Assembly (NCBI GenBank): GCA_002720865.1
Contig: PBIO01000011.1
Coordinates: 62,001-126,000, forward strand
Direction: 5' to 3'
Origin: Halobacteriovorax sp.
Lineage (GTDB): Bacteria > Bdellovibrionota > Bacteriovoracia > Bacteriovoracales > Bacteriovoracaceae
DNA length: 64,000 nt
The notes beneath the pieces are model-generated. The model was not told where the DNA came from. It was given only the letters and a program-made list of their open reading frames with translations, and made no database searches. Of this stretch, positions 8,808 through 17,821 are shown piece by piece. Position 1 is the first letter of the stretch; every line of letters starts with the position of its first letter. Both the position numbers and the translations under genes were made by a program.

Positions 8808-10160
8808 TTAAAGATTAGGTAAACACCACATGCAGATACCGGCAATAATAGTCGGTATGGCAGAACCCATTAGAAGCTTAAGTGGGTTAATCCCCTCATC
8901 TCCAAATGAATTCTTTAAAATACCAAATCCGGCCGGGTTTGGTGCGTTGGCAATAACGGTTAAACCACCACCAACAACGGCACCACCAACAAGGGCGATC
9001 TTTTTAGCATCTGATAACTCCACAAGAGAGCCGAGGTAAGTTAATAAGGCATTATCAGTAATACCTGTTAACCCGGTTGTCCCTGCGAAAAGAGTAAACT
9101 CTCCTAACATGGCCAAAACCTCTTTAATCCACCAGGCCTGCATTGAACCAAGTGTCACGAGACCACCTAAGAAGAAGCCAACAAGAAGAGATTCTTTAAG
9201 CTGAATTCTATCTTGATATTCTTGGGTAACAGTTGTGAAACCAAGGAAGAATAAAAAGAGGGCTAAAAAGGCCACCATATGGTGAGCAAGAATAACAACC
9301 TGGGCGATAAAGATTAAGTGAATTAAAGTCATCCACCAAGTTGGAACCATATAGTTATCATGCTTTTGTTTAATTTCTAAATCACCTTGAAGTTCTTTTT
9401 TAAACACAAGTGCTGTTGCGATAGTACAGATGACAATCGAAATAGCCGCTTTATAACCAAAGTGAGTCATCATATGAGAAATTCCCCATCCCCATTTACC
9501 GGCAACCATAAGAACTGGTGGAGCAGCAAAGTGAGTAAGAGTTCCACCGATAGAGATGTTCACAAAGAGTAAACCTATTGTGGCATACATAAACTTTCGG
9601 CTCATATTAGAAGAGTAGAAATAATCTAAAAGGATAAGGGCCGTAACTGTCATGGCCGCAGGTTCTGTAATAAACGATCCAAGTAGCGGTCCAAAAATTA
9701 AGGCCGCACAATAAAAAGACATCTTAGAACCAAAAGGCATGATCTTAGCAAAGATACCGATCATCTTTTCCGCCATTAGAATAATTGGTCTTGTTCCGGC
9801 CATGGCCATAATAACAAAAACAAAGGCCGGCTCTGTAAAGTTGAGTCCTGATAAGTAATTGACCGCCCCTTTTATATGAACACCGTTCGCATCTAAATAA
9901 CCTCTATCGACTCCGAGGATTAAGTGATGGGCATCATCGTAATTAGCAAAACCATTAATGGCCGCGTAGCAACCAATAAAGATGGCTCCCCAAATACCGA
10001 AGACCGCTTCAACTTCTCCCATAAAATGCCAAAAATTTTCTCCGATCGATCCTTCTGGATATTTATGAGCAATATGTTGGAACTTTTTCACCATAAAGGT
10101 GTGAGACACGGCCAAGGCAAAACAAACCGTACCTATGATTTCAATCGTTGTAGGATTCAT
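8808..10160 (-). CDS. Putative Na+/H+ antiporter (Na_H_antiport_2 / DUF1504 type)
   Basis: A 450-residue inner-membrane protein with about 11-12 hydrophobic segments spread over its whole length. Features recalling the bacterial Na+/H+ antiporter family PF07399 are the N-terminal TVCFALAVSHTFMVKKFQ segment, FITEPAAMTVTALIL, GGTLTHFAAPPVLMVA, TGLTGITDNALLTYLG, and ANAPNPAGFGIL near the C-terminus. By family it should exchange cytosolic sodium for external protons; substrate specificity cannot be read from the sequence. The ATG at 10160 has GGAG eight bases upstream. It is not in an obvious operon: the ferredoxin gene upstream ends in a strong terminator. Confidence 0.85.
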   Translation of the reverse strand: MNPTTIEIIGTVCFALAVSHTFMVKKFQHIAHKYPEGSIGENFWHFMGEVEAVFGIWGAIFIGCYAAINGFANYDDAHHLILGVDRGYLDANGVHIKGAVNYLSGLNFTEPAFVFVIMAMAGTRPIILMAEKMIGIFAKIMPFGSKMSFYCAALIFGPLLGSFITEPAAMTVTALILLDYFYSSNMSRKFMYATIGLLFVNISIGGTLTHFAAPPVLMVAGKWGWGISHMMTHFGYKAAISIVICTIATALVFKKELQGDLEIKQKHDNYMVPTWWMTLIHLIFIAQVVILAHHMVAFLALFLFFLGFTTVTQEYQDRIQLKESLLVGFFLGGLVTLGSMQAWWIKEVLAMLGEFTLFAGTTGLTGITDNALLTYLGSLVELSDAKKIALVGGAVVGGGLTVIANAPNPAGFGILKNSFGDEGINPLKLLMGSAIPTIIAGICMWCLPNL

Positions 10161-10235
10161 GCAAACTCCAATAAATTCAAATTGTTATTTATTTAGATTC
10201 TAGCAAGACTTGAAAAACTATCAATGCTTATTAAT

Positions 10236-10261
10236 AAAAAGGCCGGTTAATTTAACCGGCC
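10236..10261 (-). terminator. Rho-independent terminator of the ferredoxin gene
   Basis: On the minus strand a perfect GC-rich stem (GGCCGGTTAA facing TTAACCGGCC, 10241-10261) is followed by five T residues. It lies about 30 bases past the ferredoxin stop and separates that gene from the antiporter gene. Confidence 0.85.
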
Positions 10262-10291
10262 TCTCTATTACTTGATAATTTTATTAAATTA

Positions 10292-10543
10292 CTAAGCGGC
10301 GTCGTTACCAATAGATGCAACGGGACAAGCTTCAAGTTGCTCTTCGCAAAGCTCAACTTCTTCAGGTGTAGAAGGTTGCTTAATAACATAAGCATTACCG
10401 TCTTCATCTTCAGCGAAAAATTCAGGTGCACCTGTGTAACAAACGTTACATGCAATACATCCTTCTCCGTTATCATCATCTGGGTCTGTACAATACCAAG
10501 CTCCCGCTATGTTTTTAGCGTGCTTCATTTCTGGATTAGCCAT
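10292..10543 (-). CDS. Single-cluster [4Fe-4S] ferredoxin
   Basis: An 83-residue, very acidic electron carrier. The cluster ligands are CIACNVC (Cys29, Cys32, Cys35) plus Cys73 in ACPVASI, the pattern of monocluster bacterial ferredoxins. Two further cysteines, Cys18 and Cys66, lie where some monocluster ferredoxins carry a structural disulfide or a second-site remnant; which applies is inference. The start ATG has AAGGAG a few bases upstream. The gene stands alone, with its own terminator and no redox partner gene adjacent, so the partner is unknown. Confidence 0.9.
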   Translation of the reverse strand: MANPEMKHAKNIAGAWYCTDPDDDNGEGCIACNVCYTGAPEFFAEDEDGNAYVIKQPSTPEEVELCEEQLEACPVASIGNDAA

Positions 10544-10720
10544 ATATAACTCCTTACGTATTTAAGACAATTTCAACTATTTATAACTGATTTATCGGCA
10601 ATCTATCAATTTAAATTGAAGCAAATCTTCTTAGACATTATTTCGCTTTGCTTCATTGCTCAAAAGCTCTAAATTTGCGAAAATCGGGGCGATTTAATCA
10701 ACCACTATAGAGAGTAGAAT

Positions 10721-12487
10721 ATGGAAGAGCAGGCTCTAAAACGTGCCAATGACTGGGCCAAAAACCCAGCAATCGACGAACAAGACCGAAAAGAGATCAT
10801 TGACCTTATTGACGGGGGCTTCAAAGAAGAATTAGTCGAGAGATTTTATAGAGATTTAGAGTTTGGAACTGGCGGCATGCGCGCCAAGCTTGGACAAGGT
10901 ACTTACAGAATGAATAAGTACAATATTAGAAAAGCGTCCCAGGCCGTAGCCTCCACCGTTCTAAAAGAAGATCCCATTGATGGTGGGAACCATGGAATCG
11001 CCATTTCATACGATAGTAGAAGATTTAGCGAAGAATTTGCCAAGGAAGCAGCCTGTGTTTTTGCAGCCAACGGAATCACTGCCTACCTATTTAAAAGAAT
11101 GAACCCAGTGGCCCTCGTTTCTTTTTCTACTCGTCATAATAAATGTAATGCGGGAGTCATGGTAACGGCCAGTCACAATCCACCAGAATACAATGGATAC
11201 AAAGTTTTCTGGGGAGACGGGGCGCAGGTTACTCCACCGAACGATAAAAATGTCATCGATCAATTCAATAGCATCACAGACTATGCCTCAGTAAAACTTG
11301 TCGATTTTGATTCAGCCCTAAAAGAAAATAAAATTGTCATGGTTGGTGAAGAAGTTGAAGATCTTTACTACGATGCCATACTTGGGAAAGCGATTAATCC
11401 TGAGCTCTGCAAAAATAATGGTGAGCAGTTAAAAATAATCTACACGGCTCTCCATGGTACAGGTCATATTCCCTGTAACCGCGCCTTAAACGACCTCGGT
11501 TTTACAAATATTTTAAATGTACCAGAACAACAAGAACCCAATGGAGATTTTCCAACAGTTTCTTCTCCAAACCCTGAAAATGCTGAAGCACTTGATCTTG
11601 GTGTAAAGCTTATGAAAAAAGAAGGGGGCGACATGGTCATGGGTACTGACCCAGATACTGACCGCGTGGGGATTGCTCTTGAAAAAAATGGAAAAATTAT
11701 TTATCTCAATGGAAACCAAATTGGAATTCTTATGCTCCACTATATCTGCTCTAACTTACAAGAGCAGGGAAGAATGCCAAAAGATCCCTACTATGTCCGA
11801 ACCATCGTAACCACTCCTCTTCAAGATAAGATCGCTGAAAAATATGGCGTTGAAAAAGAGGTAACCTTAACAGGCTTTAAGTGGATTTGCGGCCGAGTAA
11901 ACGAGATTGAAAAAGAAGAACCAAATAGGAACTTTGTTTTTGGAACGGAAGAGTCTTTTGGTTATTTAAATCATGACTACGTAAGAGATAAAGACGGGGT
12001 AAGCTCCATCGCCCTTCTCTCTGAGATTGCCCTATACTATAAATTAAAAGGAAAAGATTTAGTTGATGCCCTAGATGATATCTATTCTGAATTTGGTTTT
12101 AGTCACGAAACTCTTCTTTGTTTAGTTTATGAAGGTAAGGCCGGTGCTGAAAAGATAGACAGAATCATGGAGCATTTTAGAAATCTACCTGATCCCATGT
12201 TTGCTAATGAAGCTGTTCACACCTTAAAAGATTATAAATCTGGAGAGGCCAACTCCTATTTTGATAATTCAGTGGAAAAACTAAACCTTCCTCCAACAAA
12301 TGCCTTAGGGTTTTTCCTAAAGTCTGGAGATACAGTTTTCTTAAGACCATCTGGAACAGAACCAAAAATTAAATTTTATATTATGCTTCAAGTTACTGAA
12401 GGCTCACTTGAAGAGAAGAAGAAAAAAGCTGAAGATAAAACAGAGACAATTTTAAGTTATATAAAAGAAGTAGCAGAAAGGACCTAG
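10721..12487 (+). CDS. Alpha-phosphohexomutase (phosphoglucomutase)
   Basis: Interconverts hexose 1- and 6-phosphates, most likely glucose-phosphate, feeding glycogen or cell-wall sugar synthesis; cytosolic. The 588-residue length and N-terminal FGTGGMRAKLG segment match the long bacterial PgcA/PGM2-like branch. Catalytic elements visible in order are the phosphoserine loop TASHNPPEYNGYK (Ser151), the Mg-binding loop GTDPDTDRVG (Asp310, Asp312, Asp314), the sugar-binding loop FGTEESFGY, and the phosphate-binding loop RPSGTEPKIKF from Arg542. Activity on mannose or ribose phosphates cannot be excluded. The next gene, queC, starts two bases past the stop, so the two are co-transcribed although functionally unrelated. 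Confidence 0.93.
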   Translation: MEEQALKRANDWAKNPAIDEQDRKEIIDLIDGGFKEELVERFYRDLEFGTGGMRAKLGQGTYRMNKYNIRKASQAVASTVLKEDPIDGGNHGIAISYDSRRFSEEFAKEAACVFAANGITAYLFKRMNPVALVSFSTRHNKCNAGVMVTASHNPPEYNGYKVFWGDGAQVTPPNDKNVIDQFNSITDYASVKLVDFDSALKENKIVMVGEEVEDLYYDAILGKAINPELCKNNGEQLKIIYTALHGTGHIPCNRALNDLGFTNILNVPEQQEPNGDFPTVSSPNPENAEALDLGVKLMKKEGGDMVMGTDPDTDRVGIALEKNGKIIYLNGNQIGILMLHYICSNLQEQGRMPKDPYYVRTIVTTPLQDKIAEKYGVEKEVTLTGFKWICGRVNEIEKEEPNRNFVFGTEESFGYLNHDYVRDKDGVSSIALLSEIALYYKLKGKDLVDALDDIYSEFGFSHETLLCLVYEGKAGAEKIDRIMEHFRNLPDPMFANEAVHTLKDYKSGEANSYFDNSVEKLNLPPTNALGFFLKSGDTVFLRPSGTEPKIKFYIMLQVTEGSLEEKKKKAEDKTETILSYIKEVAERT

Positions 12488-12488
12488 A

Positions 12489-13187
12489 GTGGGAAAAAGT
12501 AAAGACTTAGCAGTAGTTTTAGTTAGCGGAGGGATGGACTCACTAGTCACCGCCGCCCTAGCAAACGAGGCCCATGAGTCACTGGCCTTTCTCCACTTAA
12601 ACTATGGACAAAATACAGAAGACAAAGAGCTACAGTGTTTTCACGCCATTGCCGATCACTACAAAGTTGATAAAGCCCTACGAAAAGTAATTGATGTCTC
12701 CTTCTTAAAGCAAATTGGAGGCTCTTCTCTTACTGATGACTCCATCGACGTAAAAAAATATGCTGGAGATTCTGGTGATATCCCAGATAGCTATGTTCCC
12801 TTTAGAAACACACATATCGTTTCCATGGCCGTTAGTTGGTCAGAAGTTATTGGTGCTAAGAAAATCTATATCGGCGCCGTTGAAGAAGACTCTAGTGGAT
12901 ATCCCGACTGCCGCCCCTCCTACTACAAAGCCTTAAATGCCCTTATCAAAGAAGGAACAAAAGAAGGCGATATTGAAGTTATCACTCCTGTTATCCACCT
13001 CAAAAAAGAAGAGATTGTAAAAAAAGCCGTTGAGTTAAAAGCGCCTCTTGAATCTTCATGGTCTTGCTATGAAAGAGGTGATAAATCCTGCGGTGTTTGT
13101 GATTCCTGCGCTCTTAGACTTAGAGGTTTTGCTAAGGCCGGAGTAAAAGATCCTATCGAATACGATACAAGACCTGAGTATAATTAA
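12489..13187 (+). CDS. queC: 7-cyano-7-deazaguanine synthase (queuosine pathway)
   Basis: Converts 7-carboxy-7-deazaguanine and ammonia to preQ0 using ATP, an early step to queuosine in tRNA. The 232-residue protein has the PP-loop SGGMDS at residues 13-18, NYGQ after it, and VPFRNTHIVSMA in the middle. Its zinc-binding cysteines near the C-terminus are Cys193, Cys201, Cys204 and Cys207. It starts with GTG, preceded by AAAGGA. No other queuosine gene and no preQ1 riboswitch is visible nearby; the gene depends on the phosphoglucomutase transcript. Its stop codon overlaps the stop of the convergent gene on the other strand. Confidence 0.95.
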   Translation: MGKSKDLAVVLVSGGMDSLVTAALANEAHESLAFLHLNYGQNTEDKELQCFHAIADHYKVDKALRKVIDVSFLKQIGGSSLTDDSIDVKKYAGDSGDIPDSYVPFRNTHIVSMAVSWSEVIGAKKIYIGAVEEDSSGYPDCRPSYYKALNALIKEGTKEGDIEVITPVIHLKKEEIVKKAVELKAPLESSWSCYERGDKSCGVCDSCALRLRGFAKAGVKDPIEYDTRPEYN

Positions 13188-15661
13188 ATATTATCTAAGA
13201 CTTGATTTAGTCTAACTACCATAGCTCTTCTTGGAACACCTTGACGTTCCATCACATCGGCCATGCTCTGAAGTTTTGAAAGTTTTTTCTTTTTTTCCAC
13301 AAGCTCTTTGGCCGTTGGTTCATACTCAATAAAACTCGCGGGAGCACGTCCCTTCTTCTTATCCTTCTTATACCCTTCAACTAAATTTTTAACATCCTCG
13401 GGAAAGACATAACCTCTTGCTTCAGCTTCCGTAATAGTCAATGTCTCTTGAAGCTTATAGCTAGTTCCATCCTTAGGTGTATAAAGTTCTACCTTTAACG
13501 CTTTTTCATCGAGGACTGCAATTGGATAACCCTTATGCCTCGCTAATAAACTGGCCTTAACTGTATTATCCTTAAACTCATCCTTAGGAACAATTCGAGT
13601 TAGCATACTTCCCTGGGCGTAAGGAACACTTGGTCTTGGTGGAATATAAGCAACTGACTCACTAGCACTGGCGGCGGTTCCAGGTGCCGCAGACACAGTT
13701 CCTGGAGATCCTACAGATTTATAACTTTTTACTCCACTAGAGCCACCACCACCGATTCGAGTTTGACTCCTTGGAGGTGCCACAGCTTGCACGGCCTTAG
13801 GATCGCGTTTAGCTTCCTCAGCATACTGAGCTTCCCAGTTTTCTTTTTCATCCTCATATCTCGCGATTTGATCCGCGATTGATTGCTTTTGCTCAAAGAT
13901 CTCCTTAAGAAAATCTCCATCATTCAACCTTTGCACTTCATTCATCAATCGCTCTAACTTCGCCTTCTTTACGGCCGGCGGAAGATCACTCTTTACAATA
14001 GACTCCGTCTCTCCCTGAATATCAGCAAGTCGATTCTCTACTTCACTATCGGCCCATTTATAAACTTCATTCTTATAAGCATTAATCCCCTGGTAAATAT
14101 CACCGCCCGAGTAAGAAAATCGCTGCCCACTAGGAAGCTCCAAGTTCGACAAATAATCCCTAAACCTAGAATCTAATCTCTCAGCCTCTTCCGGACTCTT
14201 ACCTTCGGCCTTAACTTTCTCAATCCTCTTCGCAACATCTTCCATTCCCTGCACTCGAGCAATCGCCGTATCAACTTCTGACTCGATAATTGCGATTTCA
14301 ACCCCTCTTACAGTATTTTTGTGATCTATTGTTCTACCCACGAGATCAAAGAGTTCGTTACCTTTAGAAACATAATCACTTGGAAAATTAAAACAACTTA
14401 GCTCTTTCTCTAGTTCTTTCACTTCTGCTCTGTCTTTATACTCTTCTTCTGTAGCGGACCCCTTCACGTCATTGAACTTGTCATATTTATGAAGTTCTTT
14501 TGCCATTGCCAGGTTTTGTGAGCTGTCCATTTTACATATTTGAACAGCCTTAGTTATTAAAGATTCACAGTTTGGACCATATTTTTTTTCATAAATTAAT
14601 CTTAAGTCCTTTAAACTTGAAAATTCATTTTCTTTTGCAATCTTGGCGAAGTTTAAAAATTTACTTCTCACTTTTTTTCTATCTGACTCACTAAAATTGA
14701 TTATTCCCGTAAAGAGCCACTTTAAATCCGGATGCATTGCTAAAGACATTCGTTTTTGAAGCTCTTTTCCCGTCGTACCTGAAGAAAATCTAAAATATTC
14801 GATTCCACCTTTAAACTTTGCAGTCAGGGCGGACTCAGGTTCATCGGATTTAAGAACTTTTTTAAAGTCCTCAACATGATTGTAAATATCATTCTTTTTT
14901 AAAAAGGATTCGTATTCAGAAGAGTTTAATCCGAGTAGACTTTCACTTGAATCTAACCCAATCTTTTTCGAGAAATTACCTACATCAAGTGAAATTTCAC
15001 CATTAGGATAACTGGATTGTGGTTCAAGAACCTTTCCTTCTTTTACTGCACTGTATTTAGAAATTCCTTCAAAGTACTCTTCTAAATTATTGGAGTTCAT
15101 AATCTTTAAAGTCTCTTCTTTGAATCCGTATGAAGTAGCCATACCCTTAACTTTATTTTGAATTGCGTTTAATGAGTCGGTACAATTATTTTGTTTAATC
15201 GCCTGCTCTACAGAACGGACACAGGCTTTCCCACCCGCAATTGAGGACTCCATCAAGTCTATTGAAAAGTTTGCCCAGGACTTCATCTCAAAAGGCTCAC
15301 TTAAGGCAGCCAACTTCTTATTAAAGCTATCTTTATCCTTACAAAGTCCTTGACCCAATTTTTCATTACAAAAACACTTTAGGGACATTGATACCCCTCT
15401 TTTTTTGTCAAAGATCATAAAGTCAGAATCAGATAGGGTCCCCCTATCTATTTTTTTATCTAAATATTTACATTGAGACTTACCAATATCACCGCTAAGT
15501 TTTTCAAGCATTTTAATACTGGTTGCAGTTTCAGTTTTTGAACAATTAAAAAGTGAAAGGTTATTACTGCCATCTCCCTTCTTACAGACTTCACTATACT
15601 CTTCTCCTAGAGCAGCTAGGTTTAATCCTAAAAGAAAGATTGTTATAATAAGAAATCGCAT
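13184..15661 (-). CDS. Large secreted coiled-coil protein of unknown function
   Basis: An 825-residue exported protein I do not recognise. It has a signal peptide (MRFLIITIFLLGLNLAALG). The N-terminal ~130 residues contain several cysteines (VCKKG, LFNC, CFCNEKLGQGLC) that could form disulfides. Residues ~400-620 are rich in Glu, Lys and Arg and likely coiled coil. Residues ~620-690 are a Gly/Ser/Ala/Pro-rich linker with GGGGSSG. The last ~130 residues are lysine-rich. The 5' half (14340-15661) is visibly richer in A/T than the 3' half, which might mark a fusion or uneven selection. The 3' end overlaps the queC stop by four bases. No catalytic motif is visible. Confidence 0.75.
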   Translation of the reverse strand: MRFLIITIFLLGLNLAALGEEYSEVCKKGDGSNNLSLFNCSKTETATSIKMLEKLSGDIGKSQCKYLDKKIDRGTLSDSDFMIFDKKRGVSMSLKCFCNEKLGQGLCKDKDSFNKKLAALSEPFEMKSWANFSIDLMESSIAGGKACVRSVEQAIKQNNCTDSLNAIQNKVKGMATSYGFKEETLKIMNSNNLEEYFEGISKYSAVKEGKVLEPQSSYPNGEISLDVGNFSKKIGLDSSESLLGLNSSEYESFLKKNDIYNHVEDFKKVLKSDEPESALTAKFKGGIEYFRFSSGTTGKELQKRMSLAMHPDLKWLFTGIINFSESDRKKVRSKFLNFAKIAKENEFSSLKDLRLIYEKKYGPNCESLITKAVQICKMDSSQNLAMAKELHKYDKFNDVKGSATEEEYKDRAEVKELEKELSCFNFPSDYVSKGNELFDLVGRTIDHKNTVRGVEIAIIESEVDTAIARVQGMEDVAKRIEKVKAEGKSPEEAERLDSRFRDYLSNLELPSGQRFSYSGGDIYQGINAYKNEVYKWADSEVENRLADIQGETESIVKSDLPPAVKKAKLERLMNEVQRLNDGDFLKEIFEQKQSIADQIARYEDEKENWEAQYAEEAKRDPKAVQAVAPPRSQTRIGGGGSSGVKSYKSVGSPGTVSAAPGTAASASESVAYIPPRPSVPYAQGSMLTRIVPKDEFKDNTVKASLLARHKGYPIAVLDEKALKVELYTPKDGTSYKLQETLTITEAEARGYVFPEDVKNLVEGYKKDKKKGRAPASFIEYEPTAKELVEKKKKLSKLQSMADVMERQGVPRRAMVVRLNQVLDNI

Positions 15662-15737
15662 ACTTACTTATCGCCAATATTTTTGGCTACTTAAGCCTTT
15701 TTCTGCCTACTTTTTAGTCATTGTTAGACTCCTAACA

Positions 15738-15784
15738 CCCTCTTTATAGGGGGTAACCCCCAATCCCCCCTCTAAATGGGGGAG
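15738..15784. repeat. C-run/G-run paired hairpins upstream of the protease gene
   Basis: GGGGGTAACCCCC (15749-15761) and CCCCC-TCTAAAT-GGGGG (15766-15782) are adjacent hairpins. The first G-run can alternatively pair with CCC at 15738-15740 across TCTTTATA, giving two similar loop sequences in tandem. They lie in the 205-base gap between two divergent secreted-protein genes. No T-run follows, so I list them as a structured repeat, not a terminator. Confidence 0.5.
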
Positions 15785-15867
15785 TACAGAGTTATTAAAT
15801 CCATCAAACTTGGCATTGAACCTGCATTAAATAAAAGAAAAAACTGCATTTCTGGGGAGAAACTGCG

Positions 15868-16782
15868 ATGAAGACATTAGTATTACTATTTACTCTATTA
15901 TCAACTCAAGCATTTGCTGGCGCTGACTGCGAAGGCGTTTGCGGAAAAGAAATAGCCACAGAACTAAACTCCCCTTTATTAGAAGCACTAAATAATATAA
16001 CTAATTTTTCCGGTGAAGGTTTCCCTGAAACTATGGCGAACGACCCTCGTCTAGTTCGCAGTAAATCTTCACCTAAGTGGCTCGCTGCCGTTGGTAGACT
16101 TGTTTCAAATACTTCTGCTACAAAAAAAGAGCAATGCTCATTATCTATCATCGCGGACGCTCCGGGAAAGGATGGGATAATTGCTGTGACAGCCGGTCAC
16201 TGCGTTGATCATTGGGTCGATGGCAATGGTGGCTTTGAAGTTGGTCACAATGAAACTACTTTTAAAACCAATTCAGGAAAAACTATTAAGCGCTCTATTT
16301 CTAAAGTTCTTAAAGCTGAAACTCATAAAGGTGATTACGCTATTGTAAAGCTTAACGCTCCTATCAAATATTCTGATATCAAGCCTCTTCTAAATGCCCC
16401 TTACGATTATTATGACCTTTTAGATAAGGATCTAGATGAAGCAAATACTAATCCTTATGCAACTATGGCCGGCTACTCAGCTGATCGTACAAAAGGGCAA
16501 AAGGGAAAAGTTTTAACTTATCACGAAAAATGTCAGCTTAATGGTGGAGCTTCTGGAATGAAGAAAGGTTACTGTACTTCTTATCAAGGTGCTTCTGGTG
16601 GTGCTGTTGTTGTAACAGCGACTGTTGGTGATATGGCTGATGAGACTTGGCAAGAAACAGAGCAAAGTTACTTTGTCGGTTCAATTGTAGGTGGTAGAGC
16701 TGGTGATGATAATGACAAGACAATGTTTACTGACACTTCTTACTATTCAAAAACATTAGATAAGATTCTAGCTGATCATTAA
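15868..16782 (+). CDS. Secreted trypsin-like serine protease (S1 family)
   Basis: A 304-residue exported protease. A signal peptide ends near AFAGA (residue ~18). The catalytic triad is visible: His111 in TAGHC, Asp156 in GDYAIVKL, and Ser243 in GASGGA (the family usually has GDSGG; the Asp before Ser is Ala here). CEGVCG near the N-terminus, the TAGHC cysteine and two later cysteines can form the usual disulfides. In a predatory bacterium such enzymes may digest prey protein, but nothing here shows the target. GGGGAG precedes the ATG. No inhibitor or maturation gene is adjacent. Confidence 0.9.
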   Translation: MKTLVLLFTLLSTQAFAGADCEGVCGKEIATELNSPLLEALNNITNFSGEGFPETMANDPRLVRSKSSPKWLAAVGRLVSNTSATKKEQCSLSIIADAPGKDGIIAVTAGHCVDHWVDGNGGFEVGHNETTFKTNSGKTIKRSISKVLKAETHKGDYAIVKLNAPIKYSDIKPLLNAPYDYYDLLDKDLDEANTNPYATMAGYSADRTKGQKGKVLTYHEKCQLNGGASGMKKGYCTSYQGASGGAVVVTATVGDMADETWQETEQSYFVGSIVGGRAGDDNDKTMFTDTSYYSKTLDKILADH

Positions 16783-16800
16783 AATTTTTCATTCAAGCAA

Positions 16801-16815
16801 GTAACCAGGTACCTA
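16801..16815. repeat. GGTACC-type sequence at a gene end
   Basis: GTAACCAGGTACCTA contains the palindrome AGGTACCT and overlaps the stop codon of the AgmX-type lipoprotein gene. It resembles the palindrome at 23201-23215. Confidence 0.4.
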
Positions 16816-17175
16816 GTGGAAGTTGATGGGTTGGTTGATTTGAATTTCCCCGATGCTACTTGGGGGAAAGCTTAGATTCTTTGATACATTCGTCATACAT
16901 TTTAGGATGAGGTTATTTAGGCGACCACTCGTAAGTTTCGTGTTGGCCTCGGTGATCTTGCCCGATTTTCCAATGGTAAAGCTGACTTTGGCGATACCCT
17001 TATCGATATTATTTCTTTTATGCTGGTTAAAGCAGCTTTTGTATTTGGGAATGCTTGCATCGATTTTGTTTTTTATGAAAATGTTTTTATTATCGTCTGA
17101 TAGGTACTCTGGCGCGCTTGAGCATGAGGTTATTAGGAAGAGGGTGAGAGCGAGGTAGATATTAATTTTCATCAT
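16813..17175 (-). CDS. AgmX/PglI C-terminal-domain lipoprotein
   Basis: A 120-residue lipoprotein with lipobox ITSC close to the N-terminus. The rest resembles the AgmX/PglI C-terminal domain: a KYKSCFNQ helix, then VSFTIGKSGKITEA, a second cysteine in LILKCM, and a C-terminal PINF strand. In myxobacteria this TonB-like domain occurs in gliding-motility proteins; in other Deltaproteobacteria and Bdellovibrionota it is found in envelope proteins of unknown role. I start it at the paired ATGs (17175/17172), which overlap the end of the upstream TPR gene and follow GAGGA. The stop codon lies inside AGGTACCTAG, one of the GGTACC-type sequences seen at gene ends in this window. Confidence 0.75.
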   Translation of the reverse strand: MMKINIYLALTLFLITSCSSAPEYLSDDNKNIFIKNKIDASIPKYKSCFNQHKRNNIDKGIAKVSFTIGKSGKITEANTKLTSGRLNNLILKCMTNVSKNLSFPPSSIGEIQINQPINFH

Positions 17176-17821
17176 TTTCCAAATCCTCGTCGGCGGTTCC
17201 GGCAAGGAGTGGATCGATATAATTATCTGGAGCCGTTTCGGTTTTGTTGGCCCCTGTGATTTCGTCCATTTTCTTTTGGGTGATCTCTAGGGATTCATTG
17301 CACTTATTATAACCGGCCGTATCACCGCGGTTCATTTTCATTTCAGCGGCCTCGCTAAAGCAGCGCTTAGCTCCTGGGTACATCTTTTGATCGAACTTCA
17401 TTTTCCCAAGACCCATAAGACAGATTTCTTTTAATTTATCAAAGGCTTCATCTCTTGGCTGCTTCTCATCTGCTTTTTCAATAAGGCTATTAAAAACTTT
17501 TTCCGCTTCAGCATATTTTTGCTGAGAGACATGGGTTAAGGCCAAACGAACTCTTAGGTCCGTGGCCTGCTTAAGCATATCGTTATCTTTTAAAATACCG
17601 ATAGCTTCTGTTAGAAGACTTTCACTATTATCTAAATTTCCAGCAGCTCTTGAGAAAACCCCGGCCTTCGCTAAGATCAATGCTTTTTTTACATCGTCTT
17701 CAACTTTTTGGCTTTGCTCTAAAAGCCTCATGATTCCAAGCTTCATATCATCAAGATCTTCAGGAACATCATTTAGATTTTCATCAAGACTTGTGTTCAT
17801 ATTGAAAGGTGTATCGGCCAT
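17162..17821 (-). CDS. TPR-like helical repeat protein
   Basis: A 219-residue soluble, acidic protein with no signal peptide. Residues ~35-190 form helical pairs typical of tetratricopeptide repeats (for example AGNLDNSESLLTEAIGIL, QQKYAEAEKVFNSLIEKA, YPGAKRCFSEAAEMK). It likely serves as a cytosolic scaffold; the partner is unknown. It starts immediately before the stop of the upstream DUF2298 gene and its own 3' end overlaps the AgmX-type lipoprotein gene, so all three are probably translated from one message. Confidence 0.8.
   Translation of the reverse strand: MADTPFNMNTSLDENLNDVPEDLDDMKLGIMRLLEQSQKVEDDVKKALILAKAGVFSRAAGNLDNSESLLTEAIGILKDNDMLKQATDLRVRLALTHVSQQKYAEAEKVFNSLIEKADEKQPRDEAFDKLKEICLMGLGKMKFDQKMYPGAKRCFSEAAEMKMNRGDTAGYNKCNESLEITQKKMDEITGANKTETAPDNYIDPLLAGTADEDLENDEN

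Noticed and set aside
10241-10261. GGCCGGTTAA palindrome as a mobile-element end or operator
   Set aside because: It stands just past the ferredoxin stop and is followed by a T-run on that strand, so a terminator explains it.
12489-13187. preQ1 riboswitch ahead of queC
   Set aside because: The gene begins two bases after the preceding stop, leaving no room for a leader.
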